Source of the DNA: Holophagaceae bacterium
GTDB lineage: Bacteria > Acidobacteriota > Holophagae > Holophagales > Holophagaceae
Length of the DNA stretch: 64,000 nucleotides
Assembly (NCBI GenBank): GCA_016710635.1
Contig: JADJVL010000006.1
Span: 124,001-188,000 of the forward strand
Direction of reading: 5' to 3'
Each line of letters begins with the position of its first letter. Positions within the stretch are counted from its first letter, which is position 1. This document shows, piece by piece, positions 45,231-53,974 of this stretch. The notes under the pieces were generated by a model. The model was not told where the DNA came from, ran no database searches, and saw nothing but the letters and a program-made list of their open reading frames with translations. A program made the translations under genes and the position numbers.

Positions 45231-46718
45231 CTAGCTCATCCAGTTCATGTCTTTGGGCATGGCCCACTTCAGCGTGACTTTTTTCTGCTGGCTCCAGAAG
45301 GCGACGCCGTCCTGCCCGGTGATATCGCCGCTGCCGAAGCGGCTCTGCTGGAAGCCGCCGAAGGAGAAGGGCTCCCGGGGGACGGGGACGCCGATGTTGA
45401 CGCCGATCATGCCGGCGTGGGCGCGGTTGGCGACCTCTTCGGCCACGGCGCCGCTGCGGGTGAAGACGGACGCGGCGTTGCCGTAGGGGCTGCCGGCTTC
45501 GATGGCCAGGGCGGCGTCCAGGCTGGGCACGCGCACCACGGACAGCACGGGGCCGAAGAGCTCGTCGCAGGCGGCGGGGGAGCCAGGCTGCACCCGGTCC
45601 AGGATGGTGGGGCCGAGCCAGTTGCCGCCGGCGAGTTCGCCGCCCGGCTGCGCGGTGCGGCCATCCACCTTCACGTCAGCGCCGTCGCCGGCGGCCTGGG
45701 CGATGGCGGCGTCCAGGCGGGCCTTCGAGTCTTTGGAGATGAGCGCGCCCATGTCCGCGCCCACCACCATCGCCTTCGCCCTCGCCGCCATGTCCTCCAG
45801 GATGGGATCCACATTTCCGACCGCGAGGAGCACGCTGCTGGCCATGCAGCGCTGCCCCGCGCAGCCGGTGAAGCTCGCCAGGATGCCGCTGGCGGCGATT
45901 TCGGGATCCGCGTCGGGCATGAGGATGATGTGGTTCTTGGCGCCGCCCAGGCAGAGGGCCCGCTTGCCCGACGCCGTGGCCCGGGTGTAGACGGCCTTGG
46001 CCACCGGCGTGGAGCCGACGAAGGCCAGGGCGGCGATGCCGGGATGGTCGCAGAGGGCGTCCACGGCCTCCTTGCCGCCCTGGACGACGCTGAACACGCC
46101 GTCGGGGAGGCCGGCCTTCCGCAGCCCTTCGGCGATGAGCAGGCTCGTCAGGGGCGTCTTGTCCGAGGGCTTCCACACGAAGGCATTCCCCACCGTGAGG
46201 GCGATGGGAATCATCCACAGGGGCACCATGGCGGGGAAGTTGAAGGGCGTGACGCCGGCGACCACGCCCAGGGGCTCCCGGCGCACTTCGCAGGTGACGC
46301 CGCTGCTCACCAGCACCTTGGCGCCGTCATCCAGGTTCTGCAGGCTGAGGGCGAATTCGAGGACCTCGATGCCCTTCATGACGCCGGCGCGGCCTTCGGA
46401 AGGCAGCTTGCCGGATTCCGCCGCCACCGAGTGGGCGAGGCGGTCCAGGTCCGCCATGAGGGCTTCCCGGAAGCGGAACATGACCTGGGTGCGCTCCTTG
46501 AGGGGCAGCAGGCCCCAGGCCCGCCCCGGCGCGACCGCCGCCTGCACCGCCCGGTCCACGTCCGCCGCCGTGCTTTCGAAGACCCGCCCGATGCGCTGGC
46601 CCGTCCAGGGGCTCAGGAGGTCCCGCGCGGCGCCGCCCCCCTTCTCCCACCGTCCGCCCGCCAGGTTCAGGGCTTCCAGAAGCTCAGGCTCGAACCGCAC
46701 GCGCTCGGAATCGGACAT
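45231..46718 (-). CDS. mmsA: CoA-acylating (methyl)malonate-semialdehyde dehydrogenase
   Basis: An aldehyde dehydrogenase of 495 residues from ATG 46718. It has the MmsA-specific features: GVTPFNFPAMVPLWM, GGAKNHIILMPDAD, and the catalytic Cys in AGQRCMASS, with VNIGVPVPREPFSFGG near the end. MmsA oxidises methylmalonate semialdehyde to propionyl-CoA and malonate semialdehyde to acetyl-CoA, with NAD and CoA. The C3 product of pyrimidine breakdown is malonate semialdehyde or 3-hydroxypropionate, so here the enzyme is probably the exit step of the URC locus. It is the first gene in the row and is 238 bp from the next. Confidence 0.88.
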   Translation of the reverse strand: MSDSERVRFEPELLEALNLAGGRWEKGGGAARDLLSPWTGQRIGRVFESTAADVDRAVQAAVAPGRAWGLLPLKERTQVMFRFREALMADLDRLAHSVAAESGKLPSEGRAGVMKGIEVLEFALSLQNLDDGAKVLVSSGVTCEVRREPLGVVAGVTPFNFPAMVPLWMIPIALTVGNAFVWKPSDKTPLTSLLIAEGLRKAGLPDGVFSVVQGGKEAVDALCDHPGIAALAFVGSTPVAKAVYTRATASGKRALCLGGAKNHIILMPDADPEIAASGILASFTGCAGQRCMASSVLLAVGNVDPILEDMAARAKAMVVGADMGALISKDSKARLDAAIAQAAGDGADVKVDGRTAQPGGELAGGNWLGPTILDRVQPGSPAACDELFGPVLSVVRVPSLDAALAIEAGSPYGNAASVFTRSGAVAEEVANRAHAGMIGVNIGVPVPREPFSFGGFQQSRFGSGDITGQDGVAFWSQQKKVTLKWAMPKDMNWMS

Positions 46719-46848
46719 CGGACCCTTTCGCAGGCCAAGGCAGGACTTGGGAGTGGAGGAAGGGAGGATGGTACAGAGGAGCCCGCAGGGAGGCAAGGCT
46801 GCGGGGAACGGAGTAGGGTGAGTTCCATCCCCAACGCGGAGGCCATCC

Positions 46849-47721
46849 ATGCGCGCTCAGATCCTGATGGCCCTTGCCTGCGGCGCCACCGCCCTCGCCC
46901 AGTCCGGGCCCCCGAAGGTCCGCGCCGAGCTGCTGGCGAGCACGGCGTGGCTCGCCGCCCACGGGAAGGACCGGGATCTGGTGCTGGTGCATGTGGCGGA
47001 CACCTTCGCCGACTACCGCCGCGGCCACATCCCCGGCGCCCGCTTCCTGGCCACGGCGAAATTCATCGAGAACGGCGGGAAGCTGGGCGCGGAGCTGCCC
47101 TCCGTGGAGGCCCTGGCGAAGGCCTTCGGAGAGCTGGGCATCACGGCGCAGAGCCATGTCGTCCTCTACACCACCGCCTGGCCGCCCACCGCCGCGAGGG
47201 CCTGGTTCACCCTCGACACCCTCGGCCTCGCGGATCGCGCGGCGCTGCTGGACGGGGGCATCGAGCAGTGGCTCGCCGAGGACCGCCCGGTGACCACCGC
47301 CCTGCCCGCCTTCGCCCCGGCGACCCTCGTGCCCAAGCCGAAGCCCGCGGCGCGGGCCACCCTGGCGGAGGTGAAGGAGGCCCTCGAAAACCCGAAGGGC
47401 GCCGCGTGGCGCGTGCTGGACGCCCGCCCGGCCCAGCGCTTCCAGGCCGGCCATCTCACCGGCGCCGGCAACCTCTACTGGAAGGAGACCCTGGCGGGCG
47501 ACGAGCATCCCACCTTCCTGCCCCCGGAAAAGCTGCGGGAGCTCCTCGCCGCCCGCGGCCTGCTCCCGGACCGCAAAGTCGTCACCTACTGCGAAGTGGG
47601 CCTCCAGGCCTCCCACAGCTACTTCCTGCTGAAGTACCTCGGCTACGACGCCGCCATGTATGACGGCAGCTACCAGGAGTGGAGCGCGGCGAAGCTGCCG
47701 GTGGTGGTGGGGGAGAAGTAG
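46849..47721 (+). CDS. Exported two-domain sulfurtransferase (rhodanese)
   Basis: A 290-residue protein with a short export signal (MRAQILMALACGATALAQ). Two rhodanese domains follow (about 25-150 and 165-288). The first has HIPGARF but VVLYTTAW where the Cys loop should be, so it is inactive. The second carries the active Cys248 in VVTYCEVGLQAS, as is usual for thiosulfate or 3-mercaptopyruvate sulfurtransferases. It likely acts in the periplasm. It is divergent from mmsA with about 130 bp between. Confidence 0.87.
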   Translation: MRAQILMALACGATALAQSGPPKVRAELLASTAWLAAHGKDRDLVLVHVADTFADYRRGHIPGARFLATAKFIENGGKLGAELPSVEALAKAFGELGITAQSHVVLYTTAWPPTAARAWFTLDTLGLADRAALLDGGIEQWLAEDRPVTTALPAFAPATLVPKPKPAARATLAEVKEALENPKGAAWRVLDARPAQRFQAGHLTGAGNLYWKETLAGDEHPTFLPPEKLRELLAARGLLPDRKVVTYCEVGLQASHSYFLLKYLGYDAAMYDGSYQEWSAAKLPVVVGEK

Positions 47722-47863
47722 GCGGAGCTGTTTCGCCCGCGGTTTCCTGAGCCCGAAAACACAGGCCGAGGAGGCCCCCAGAAGACGGTTCCTCACCTTG
47801 GGACTGCGGTCGGAATTCAGCGGGGCTCAGGCCCGTGGAAAGGTGACAAGGGCGGACCCACCG

Positions 47864-48769
47864 TCACGGCTGGATCTCGATCGTGATCTCCCCGCTGAAG
47901 GGCAGAAGGGTCCGGAGATCCGTGAGCACATACCTGTAGACGGTGGTTCCTGGCTTCAGAGGCTTGAAGGGCCAATCCATGGGGCCAATGTCCCGGGTGT
48001 TGTGCAGTTCCAGCATCGAGGCATCACTTCTGTCGCAGGTCGAAGCCCTTTGGATCCGCGCCACCCGGTGGGTCCAGGTGGATCAGCAGCATCTCGCCCA
48101 CCTTGGCCTGCACCGGGAGGTCGGACGCTCCCGGCCCCACCGCCACGTGTGCCACACGGGACGACCCGGGCCACCTCACGGAGACGCCCTTTGGGACCGG
48201 AATCTGACGGGTCATCGCGTCCCGCGGAACAAAGGTCAGGTGCTCATCGATCCACCGCGCGAGGCCGACGATGTCGAAGTCGGATTCGTCTTTGGAGACG
48301 TGCACCATCACGTTTTTTCGGATAAACACGACATCACGGACGATCTTGTATCTCCCGATCAACGAGAAATCACCGAGATCCTCGGGACCGAGCTTATAAG
48401 GAAGCGTGCTGGATGACGTATTGTGGGCCAATGACATCATCACATTCACAATGTCATCTATATCAGTTTTAAAGACATACTCCACAGAAACGTGTTGACC
48501 ACCCTTCCGAAAATGTCTTTTCAGAACGCCAGCGCCCAAAGATTCGCCGTCTCCAATCCAATCCTTGAGTGAAGGAAACCCTTCCAGGCCCGGGGCGGTG
48601 TCTGAACCATTTCGCCTCCGACTTTGATTTTGGTCAGCCTGGCATCAAGTCCTACTTCTCGGCGGAATGCTTCGAATCGAGGATCCCTGGGGACGGGTGC
48701 AAACTGCGCCTGCAACCCTTGCCCGATCAGCATCCCCAACACACAGACCAAGAACCTGAAGTGCTTCAC
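47864..48769 (-). pseudogene. Secreted-family protein, member 1, frameshifted
   Basis: The decayed first member of a family with three copies in this window. From GTG 48769 there is an export signal (KHFRFLVCVLGMLIG). The frame shifts near 48545 to GAGVLKRHFRKGG and GRYKIVRDVVFIRKNVMVHV, LARWIDEHL, PVPKGVSV; a second shift near 48050 is needed to reach the C-terminal YRYVLTDLRTLL and GEITIEIQP. Compared with member 3 the order of conserved blocks is the same: a VFI/VFVIR strand, LARWI, PVP, G-E-L-I-I and a final YKYTL.DRQT...GEI.IDV.P. I do not recognise the family. DNA in the 5' part is AT-richer than the surroundings. Confidence 0.7.
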
Positions 48770-48881
48770 TGGATCAGCTCCTTGCTGGGTTTGGGTTGGA
48801 TGTTGTCCTATGCCGCCTATCGCGATCCCGGCTGAGGGGTCCGACGAACTCACTGAACCAACGGTCGCGGCGGCGCGCACT

Positions 48882-49766
48882 TCAGGGGGTCACATCAATC
48901 TCAACCTCGCCCTGGTGGAAGAGTGAAGTCTGGCGGTCGCTGAGGGTGTATTTGTAGACGCCTTTTCCTGGTTTCTTCGCGCGCAAAACTTTCATCAAAC
49001 TTTCAGCCGTCAATCCATCCCTGCCAACTGCGACAAATTGATCCATGAATTTGGCAATATCTTGGCCCAACGCCTCTCTAAAGACGTACCTACCAGGCGT
49101 GTTCCTCCCAGCCATCTCTATCCGGATCTCGAACTCCTGGCCCACGCGCGGAAGCTCTGGCTCCACCACAATCCGCTGAGGAACGGGTAGGTACGGCGTA
49201 ACGTCGGATACCAGCTTCGTGTCCGCGTAGGCCACCAGCCATTCCGCCAACACCTCCGGATCCAAGACCGACTCTTTACTATTGATTCGAAAATAGTAAT
49301 TGTCCTTCTGAACCCAAACTATAGGCATTTTTTCATGCTTAGCAGAAATGTGGCCAATTTTGCGTCTTGTGGCGCCATATGGAATGGATACATTATGAGA
49401 AATGGCATAAACCCAAAAAGCCCTTTCAGCCAATTCCTCGTTGGGATAGTTAAAAATTTCTACTGTTATATCATTTTCAACATTCATCATACGTAACCCC
49501 GATTCAATATACTCAGGGTGCCGACCATTGAAAAACGACCTGATTTCCCATCCCTGCGAGAATTGCGGAAGATCTTTGATGCCGGACCATGCACCAACCA
49601 TTCCTGGTTGCGGTGAATTGACTTCTTTCCTTGGGTCCAGGCCAGCAGCTATATCAGTAGGGACATAGCCGATTCTTCGTTTGAATCGACTCAATGGATC
49701 CATGCGGTTTTGGGCATTGGCCATCGAGAACCCAAATACCAGAAGGAAAAACAGTGTTTTTTTCAT
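48882..49766 (-). CDS. Secreted-family protein, member 2
   Basis: An intact 294-residue protein with a clear signal peptide (KKTLFFLLVFGFSMANA, residues 2-18). Conserved family blocks are IVWVQKDNYYFRI, LAEWLVAYA, YLPVPQRI, GQEFEIRIE and the C-terminal YKYTLSDRQTSLF..GEVEIDVTP. There is no membrane anchor after the signal, so it should be periplasmic or extracellular. The start ATG overlaps a TGA (CAATGA) ending a short reading frame upstream (ends GIPGVQ), which looks like the tail of a lost gene. The DNA is markedly AT-richer than the core genome. Function unknown; an immunity or inhibitor protein is possible. Confidence 0.75.
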   Translation of the reverse strand: MKKTLFFLLVFGFSMANAQNRMDPLSRFKRRIGYVPTDIAAGLDPRKEVNSPQPGMVGAWSGIKDLPQFSQGWEIRSFFNGRHPEYIESGLRMMNVENDITVEIFNYPNEELAERAFWVYAISHNVSIPYGATRRKIGHISAKHEKMPIVWVQKDNYYFRINSKESVLDPEVLAEWLVAYADTKLVSDVTPYLPVPQRIVVEPELPRVGQEFEIRIEMAGRNTPGRYVFREALGQDIAKFMDQFVAVGRDGLTAESLMKVLRAKKPGKGVYKYTLSDRQTSLFHQGEVEIDVTP

Positions 49767-49970
49767 TGGACACCTGGGATGCCGGCAATCGAAGATCCTG
49801 GAGTTGGTGCATTGGTTTGAGCTGACATCTTCCCCAATATTTAAGCAAAAGCAGAAACTTTCTTGGTTGGAATGATCCGTTCCTGTCCCCCTTCCAACCA
49901 GGGTCCAGACTTGAGAAGTACGCCAGCATCAGCGATTCCAACTACCATGAGCCCAGCAGGAGCTGCCCCC

Positions 49971-50408
49971 ATGCCCAATTTCGCCACCCAGCTTAAACAA
50001 GAGATCGCGCGCCTGGCCCGGAAGGAGCTGCGCAAGGAACTGGAGGGGCTGAAGAAGGCTTCGACCCAGTACCGCTCGGAGATCGCGGCGCTGAAGCGGA
50101 GCGTGGCGGCGCTGGAGAAGCAGCTGGCCCGCAGCGGAAGGCAGGCGGCCCGGCAGGCGAAGCCCGAGGCCGATGCGGAAACCGGGGCCGGCCTTCGGTT
50201 CAGCGCGAAGGGGCTCGCCAGCCAGCGCAAGCGCCTCGCCCTGTCCGCGGCGGAATTCGGCCGGCTGCTGGGGGTCTCGGCGCAGACCGTCTACAACTGG
50301 GAAACCCGCAAGACCCGGCCCCAGGCGTCGCAGTTGCCGGCCATCGCCAGCGTGAAGCGGATGGGGAAGAAGCAGGCCCGGGCCCTGCTGGCGGACCCGG
50401 CGGAGTGA
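49971..50408 (+). CDS. XRE-like helix-turn-helix protein with coiled coil
   Basis: A 145-residue basic protein from ATG 49971. The first 55 residues form a coiled coil rich in Lys, Glu and Leu (IARLARKELRKELEGLKKA). A Gly/Ala-rich linker leads to a helix-turn-helix at about 82-125 (RLALSAAEFGRLLGVSAQTVYNWE), close to XRE/Cro domains. It could be a repressor of the AT-rich genes upstream, or a core regulator. Its GC content matches the core genome, not the secreted-family genes. Confidence 0.75.
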   Translation: MPNFATQLKQEIARLARKELRKELEGLKKASTQYRSEIAALKRSVAALEKQLARSGRQAARQAKPEADAETGAGLRFSAKGLASQRKRLALSAAEFGRLLGVSAQTVYNWETRKTRPQASQLPAIASVKRMGKKQARALLADPAE

Positions 50409-50488
50409 TCCCGCCCCGGGCCACCGGGTAGAAGCCCCGGCAGGCCCCGTCAGGAATTGTCCACACCCCTGGGCTAGGCTGGTCCTCC

Positions 50489-53400
50489 ATGCTCCGCCTC
50501 ACCTACTCGAACCGGACCGAGCGGCTCCTCGCGACCCTGGCGGAGGCCCTGCAGGCGGAACGGGAGAAATTCGGACCCTGGGCGCCGATCCACCTCGTCG
50601 TCCCCAATCCCAACGTGAAGCGCTACCTCCTGGACGGCCTGAGCCGGTCCCTGGGCATCCTGGCGAACTTCCAGGTGGACTACCTCGACACCCTCTGGCG
50701 GCGGGCCCTGGACCCGGTGGAGCCCAAGGTCCGCCTCTGGAACCGCCACGCGATACAGGGCGCCATCCTGTCGGTCCTGGCCGCGCCGGGGGCCCTCGAC
50801 GCCGCCGACCTCGCCCCGCTGAAGGCCTACCTCCAGGGCGAAGGCGCCGACCTCAAGCGCATCCAGCTTTCCGAAAAGGCCGCCGGGCTGCTGGAGGACT
50901 ACACCCTTTCCCGCCCGGACTGGGCGGCGGCATGGATGGCGGGGCGCTCCGTCTCCGGCGCGCCTACGGAACTGGAAGCCTGGCAGCGTGGGCTCTGGAC
51001 CCGCGTCAACCGGGCCGCCGGTCGCGGTCCCGTCCGCTGGACCACCCTGGCCCAGCTGCTCTCGGAGGGCGCCTTCCGCAGCCTGGTCCTGCCCCCACGG
51101 ATCCATGTCTTCGGCCTGAGCTACGTGGCGGAGGTCTATCACCGGGCCTTCGAGGCCGTGGCCGGCGCCGTGGACGTGCACCTCTACAGCTTCAACCCCT
51201 GCCAGGAGTTCTGGGACGACCTGCCCTCCGAAGCGGAAGCGCGACGCCTCGAGGCCCAGCGCAAGACTCCGGAGGAAGAAGACGAGGCTGAGGATCCCTT
51301 CGGCCTGCTGGACGCCGCCGACCCCCTGCTGCTGCGCCGCTGGGGCCGGCCCGGCCGGGAGAACGTCCGCCTCCTCAACGAGATCTCCGGGTGCGATTTC
51401 CGCAGCGAGTTCCCGGACCCGGAGCGTGGGACCCAGCTGCAGGCCCTGCAAAGCGACCTGCAGCTGCGGAGCGTCTCCAGCCCCCGGCCCGCGGATGGCT
51501 CCATCAAGCGCCTGGCCTGCCCCAACGCGGCCCGGGAAGCGGAAGTGGTCGCCACGGAGATCTGGCGGCTCCTGGACGCGGCGCCGGCGGACCGCCCCCT
51601 GCGTTTCTCCGACATCGCCGTGGTGGTGCCGCCGGATGAGGCCCTGCGCACCGCCTACCTGGACCACCTGCGCACGGCCTTCGACGCCACGGGACGGATT
51701 CCCTTGGTGGAGGTGGACGCGCCTTCCCCCGCCACCGCCCTGCTCCTGGAAGGCGCCGAACTGCTCCTGGACCTGCCCCTGGGCCGCGGGAGCCGCCGGG
51801 AGCTGCTGCGGGCCCTCACCCATCCGGCGGTCCTCGCCCGCTTCCCCGACCTGGAACCCCGGGCCTGGCCCGCCTGGACCCAGGCCGCGGGCATCGTCCG
51901 GGGCTTCGGCGCGGAGGACCTGGCCGGGGAGACCGCCCTGGAGCCTGGCCTCCTGCACTGGGCCCAAGGATTGGAACGGCTGGCCCTTTCCGCCTTCCTG
52001 CCCCCGGACGCCGCGTGGACCGAAGAAACCCCCGGGCAGACCTTCCACCGGCCCTCCCTGGCCGCCGGCGGCGTGGAAGCCCTCGGCCCCTTCCTCCGCC
52101 ACGCCCAGGCCCTCCTGGACCGCCTCGAGGCCCTGCGGGGCGCCCGGCACACGCCGGCGGTCTGGGGCGCCCGGCTCCAGGAGTACCTGCTGGAACGCCT
52201 CGGCGGCGAGGACGCCGTGGAGGGCCGGGCGCGCACCCAGGTCTCCAAGGCCCTGGAGCGCCTCGTGGACCTCGTCCCCGCGGGCCTGGAGGAACCCCTG
52301 CTCACCTACCGCCAGGCCCGGGAGCTGGCCGCCCAGGCCCTGGGCGCCGTGCGCGGCGAGGCCGGCGGGCGGCCCCACCAGGGCGTGGTGGCGGGCAGCT
52401 ACGCCCCCATGCGGGCCCTGCCCTTCCGGGTGGTCTTCCTCATGGGCCTGGGGGAAGGGCTCTTCCCCGCCGTCGAGGAGCGCAACCCCCTGGACCTGCG
52501 CGCCCACCGCCGCCGCGCCGGGGATGTGATTCCCGCCGAGCGGGACCGCCACCTGTTCCTGGAGATGGTGCTGGGAGCGCGGGAAGCGCTGATCCTCAGC
52601 CACCCGACGGAAGACCCCCTCAGCAAGGAGGCGCGGCTGCCCTCCAGCCTGGTGCTGGACCTGGAGCAGGCCCTGAACCCCGAGCCCGGGCAGCAGCACG
52701 CCGCGCTGACCGTGGAGGACCATCCCCGCTACCGCTTCGATCCCCTCTACTTCCCCACCGAAGGCGCACCCGCCCTGCGCTCCCTGGCCCCGGCGGCCTG
52801 GGGCGAGGCCCGGGCGCGGCGGGCCGGCGAGGCGCTGTGCGCCGCCCATGTCGACCTCGGACCCGACGGCTGGAAAGGCCTCGCCCTGCCGGAGCCCTGG
52901 CCCGGCGCCCTGGACGGCCTCGCGGCCCAGTGCAAGGTGCCCCCGCGGCCGGAGCTGCCAGAGGTCCTCACGATTCGCGTCAACCATCTGCGGGCCTGGC
53001 TCGAGTGCCCGGTGCAGGGCACCGCCCGGGTGCGCCTCCGCCTGCGGGACGAGACGGAGGATCCCGCCGGACTCGAGGAGGAGCCCCTGGCCTCCACCGG
53101 CCTCGTGCGCGCCCTGGTGCGGCGGACGGCGCTCCTCGAGGCCTCCCGCGCCGGGACGGACACGGGGAAGGATCTCGAGTCCGCCTACCTTCGGGCCCGG
53201 GGCGAAGCCGTGCGCCGCGGGGAGGCGCCGCCGGGGATCTTCGGGGCGGCGGAGATGGAGGCGGACCTGGCGCTGCTCGCCCTGCAGCAGCGGGCCCTCG
53301 AGGGCGGACGCATCCGCCTCGTCCGCGTCGGCCCTGCCACCGGGATCGGCGAGGACGCCGACGAGGTGCATCCCGCCCTGGACCTGGAGGTGCCCGTCGG

Positions 53401-53974
53401 AGCGCGGACCATCCGGGTGCGTCTCGTGGGGAGCCTGCAGCCCCAGGTGGACGGGCGCAGCCTCTTCATCGAAAAAAAGTGCGGCGTGAAGGAGAAGGGC
53501 ACGCTCACCCCGGGCTTCCGCGTGAAGGTGCTCCGGGCCTACCTCGACCAGCATCTGCTGGCGGCCCTGGGCGGCGAGGCTCGGGCCCATGGCGCCCTCT
53601 GCATCGCGGGGTCCGATGACGGCGGCCGGAATGCGGGCGCCTTCCGGGGCGAAGTCACCCTCGAGCCACTGACGGCGGCGGCGGCGAAGGAGAGGCTCAC
53701 GGCCTGGCTCGGCGAACTGCTGGCGACGGATTCCCCGGCCCTGCTGCCCATCGAAGAGGTCCTGAAGGGCACCGCCGACGACGGGCCGGAGGCCCTGCGG
53801 GAGGCGATCCTCGAGCGCGCGGAAGACCCCAGGGACTTCTCCGCCTTCAGGACCGGCCCGCTGCCCCACGCGGAGCGCTACCCCGTGGACCCGGACCCGG
53901 CGGAGACCGCGCAGCGCCGCCTCGGGGACTTCGTGGCCCAAACGGAAGCCGGCATTCGCAGGGAGGTCCCGTGA
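50489..53974 (+). CDS. recC: RecBCD enzyme subunit RecC
   Basis: RecC recognises Chi and holds the RecBCD complex together during repair of double-strand ends. The 1161-residue protein begins in the family style (LRLTYSNRTERLLATLAEAL, then HLVVPNPNVKRYLLDGLSR) and has the inactivated helicase-like core and the late LECPVQGTARVRLRLRD region that matches the dead nuclease domain. It starts the recC-recB-recD operon and overlaps recB by 4 nt. Length is close to the E. coli protein (1122). Confidence 0.9.
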   Translation: MLRLTYSNRTERLLATLAEALQAEREKFGPWAPIHLVVPNPNVKRYLLDGLSRSLGILANFQVDYLDTLWRRALDPVEPKVRLWNRHAIQGAILSVLAAPGALDAADLAPLKAYLQGEGADLKRIQLSEKAAGLLEDYTLSRPDWAAAWMAGRSVSGAPTELEAWQRGLWTRVNRAAGRGPVRWTTLAQLLSEGAFRSLVLPPRIHVFGLSYVAEVYHRAFEAVAGAVDVHLYSFNPCQEFWDDLPSEAEARRLEAQRKTPEEEDEAEDPFGLLDAADPLLLRRWGRPGRENVRLLNEISGCDFRSEFPDPERGTQLQALQSDLQLRSVSSPRPADGSIKRLACPNAAREAEVVATEIWRLLDAAPADRPLRFSDIAVVVPPDEALRTAYLDHLRTAFDATGRIPLVEVDAPSPATALLLEGAELLLDLPLGRGSRRELLRALTHPAVLARFPDLEPRAWPAWTQAAGIVRGFGAEDLAGETALEPGLLHWAQGLERLALSAFLPPDAAWTEETPGQTFHRPSLAAGGVEALGPFLRHAQALLDRLEALRGARHTPAVWGARLQEYLLERLGGEDAVEGRARTQVSKALERLVDLVPAGLEEPLLTYRQARELAAQALGAVRGEAGGRPHQGVVAGSYAPMRALPFRVVFLMGLGEGLFPAVEERNPLDLRAHRRRAGDVIPAERDRHLFLEMVLGAREALILSHPTEDPLSKEARLPSSLVLDLEQALNPEPGQQHAALTVEDHPRYRFDPLYFPTEGAPALRSLAPAAWGEARARRAGEALCAAHVDLGPDGWKGLALPEPWPGALDGLAAQCKVPPRPELPEVLTIRVNHLRAWLECPVQGTARVRLRLRDETEDPAGLEEEPLASTGLVRALVRRTALLEASRAGTDTGKDLESAYLRARGEAVRRGEAPPGIFGAAEMEADLALLALQQRALEGGRIRLVRVGPATGIGEDADEVHPALDLEVPVGARTIRVRLVGSLQPQVDGRSLFIEKKCGVKEKGTLTPGFRVKVLRAYLDQHLLAALGGEARAHGALCIAGSDDGGRNAGAFRGEVTLEPLTAAAAKERLTAWLGELLATDSPALLPIEEVLKGTADDGPEALREAILERAEDPRDFSAFRTGPLPHAERYPVDPDPAETAQRRLGDFVAQTEAGIRREVP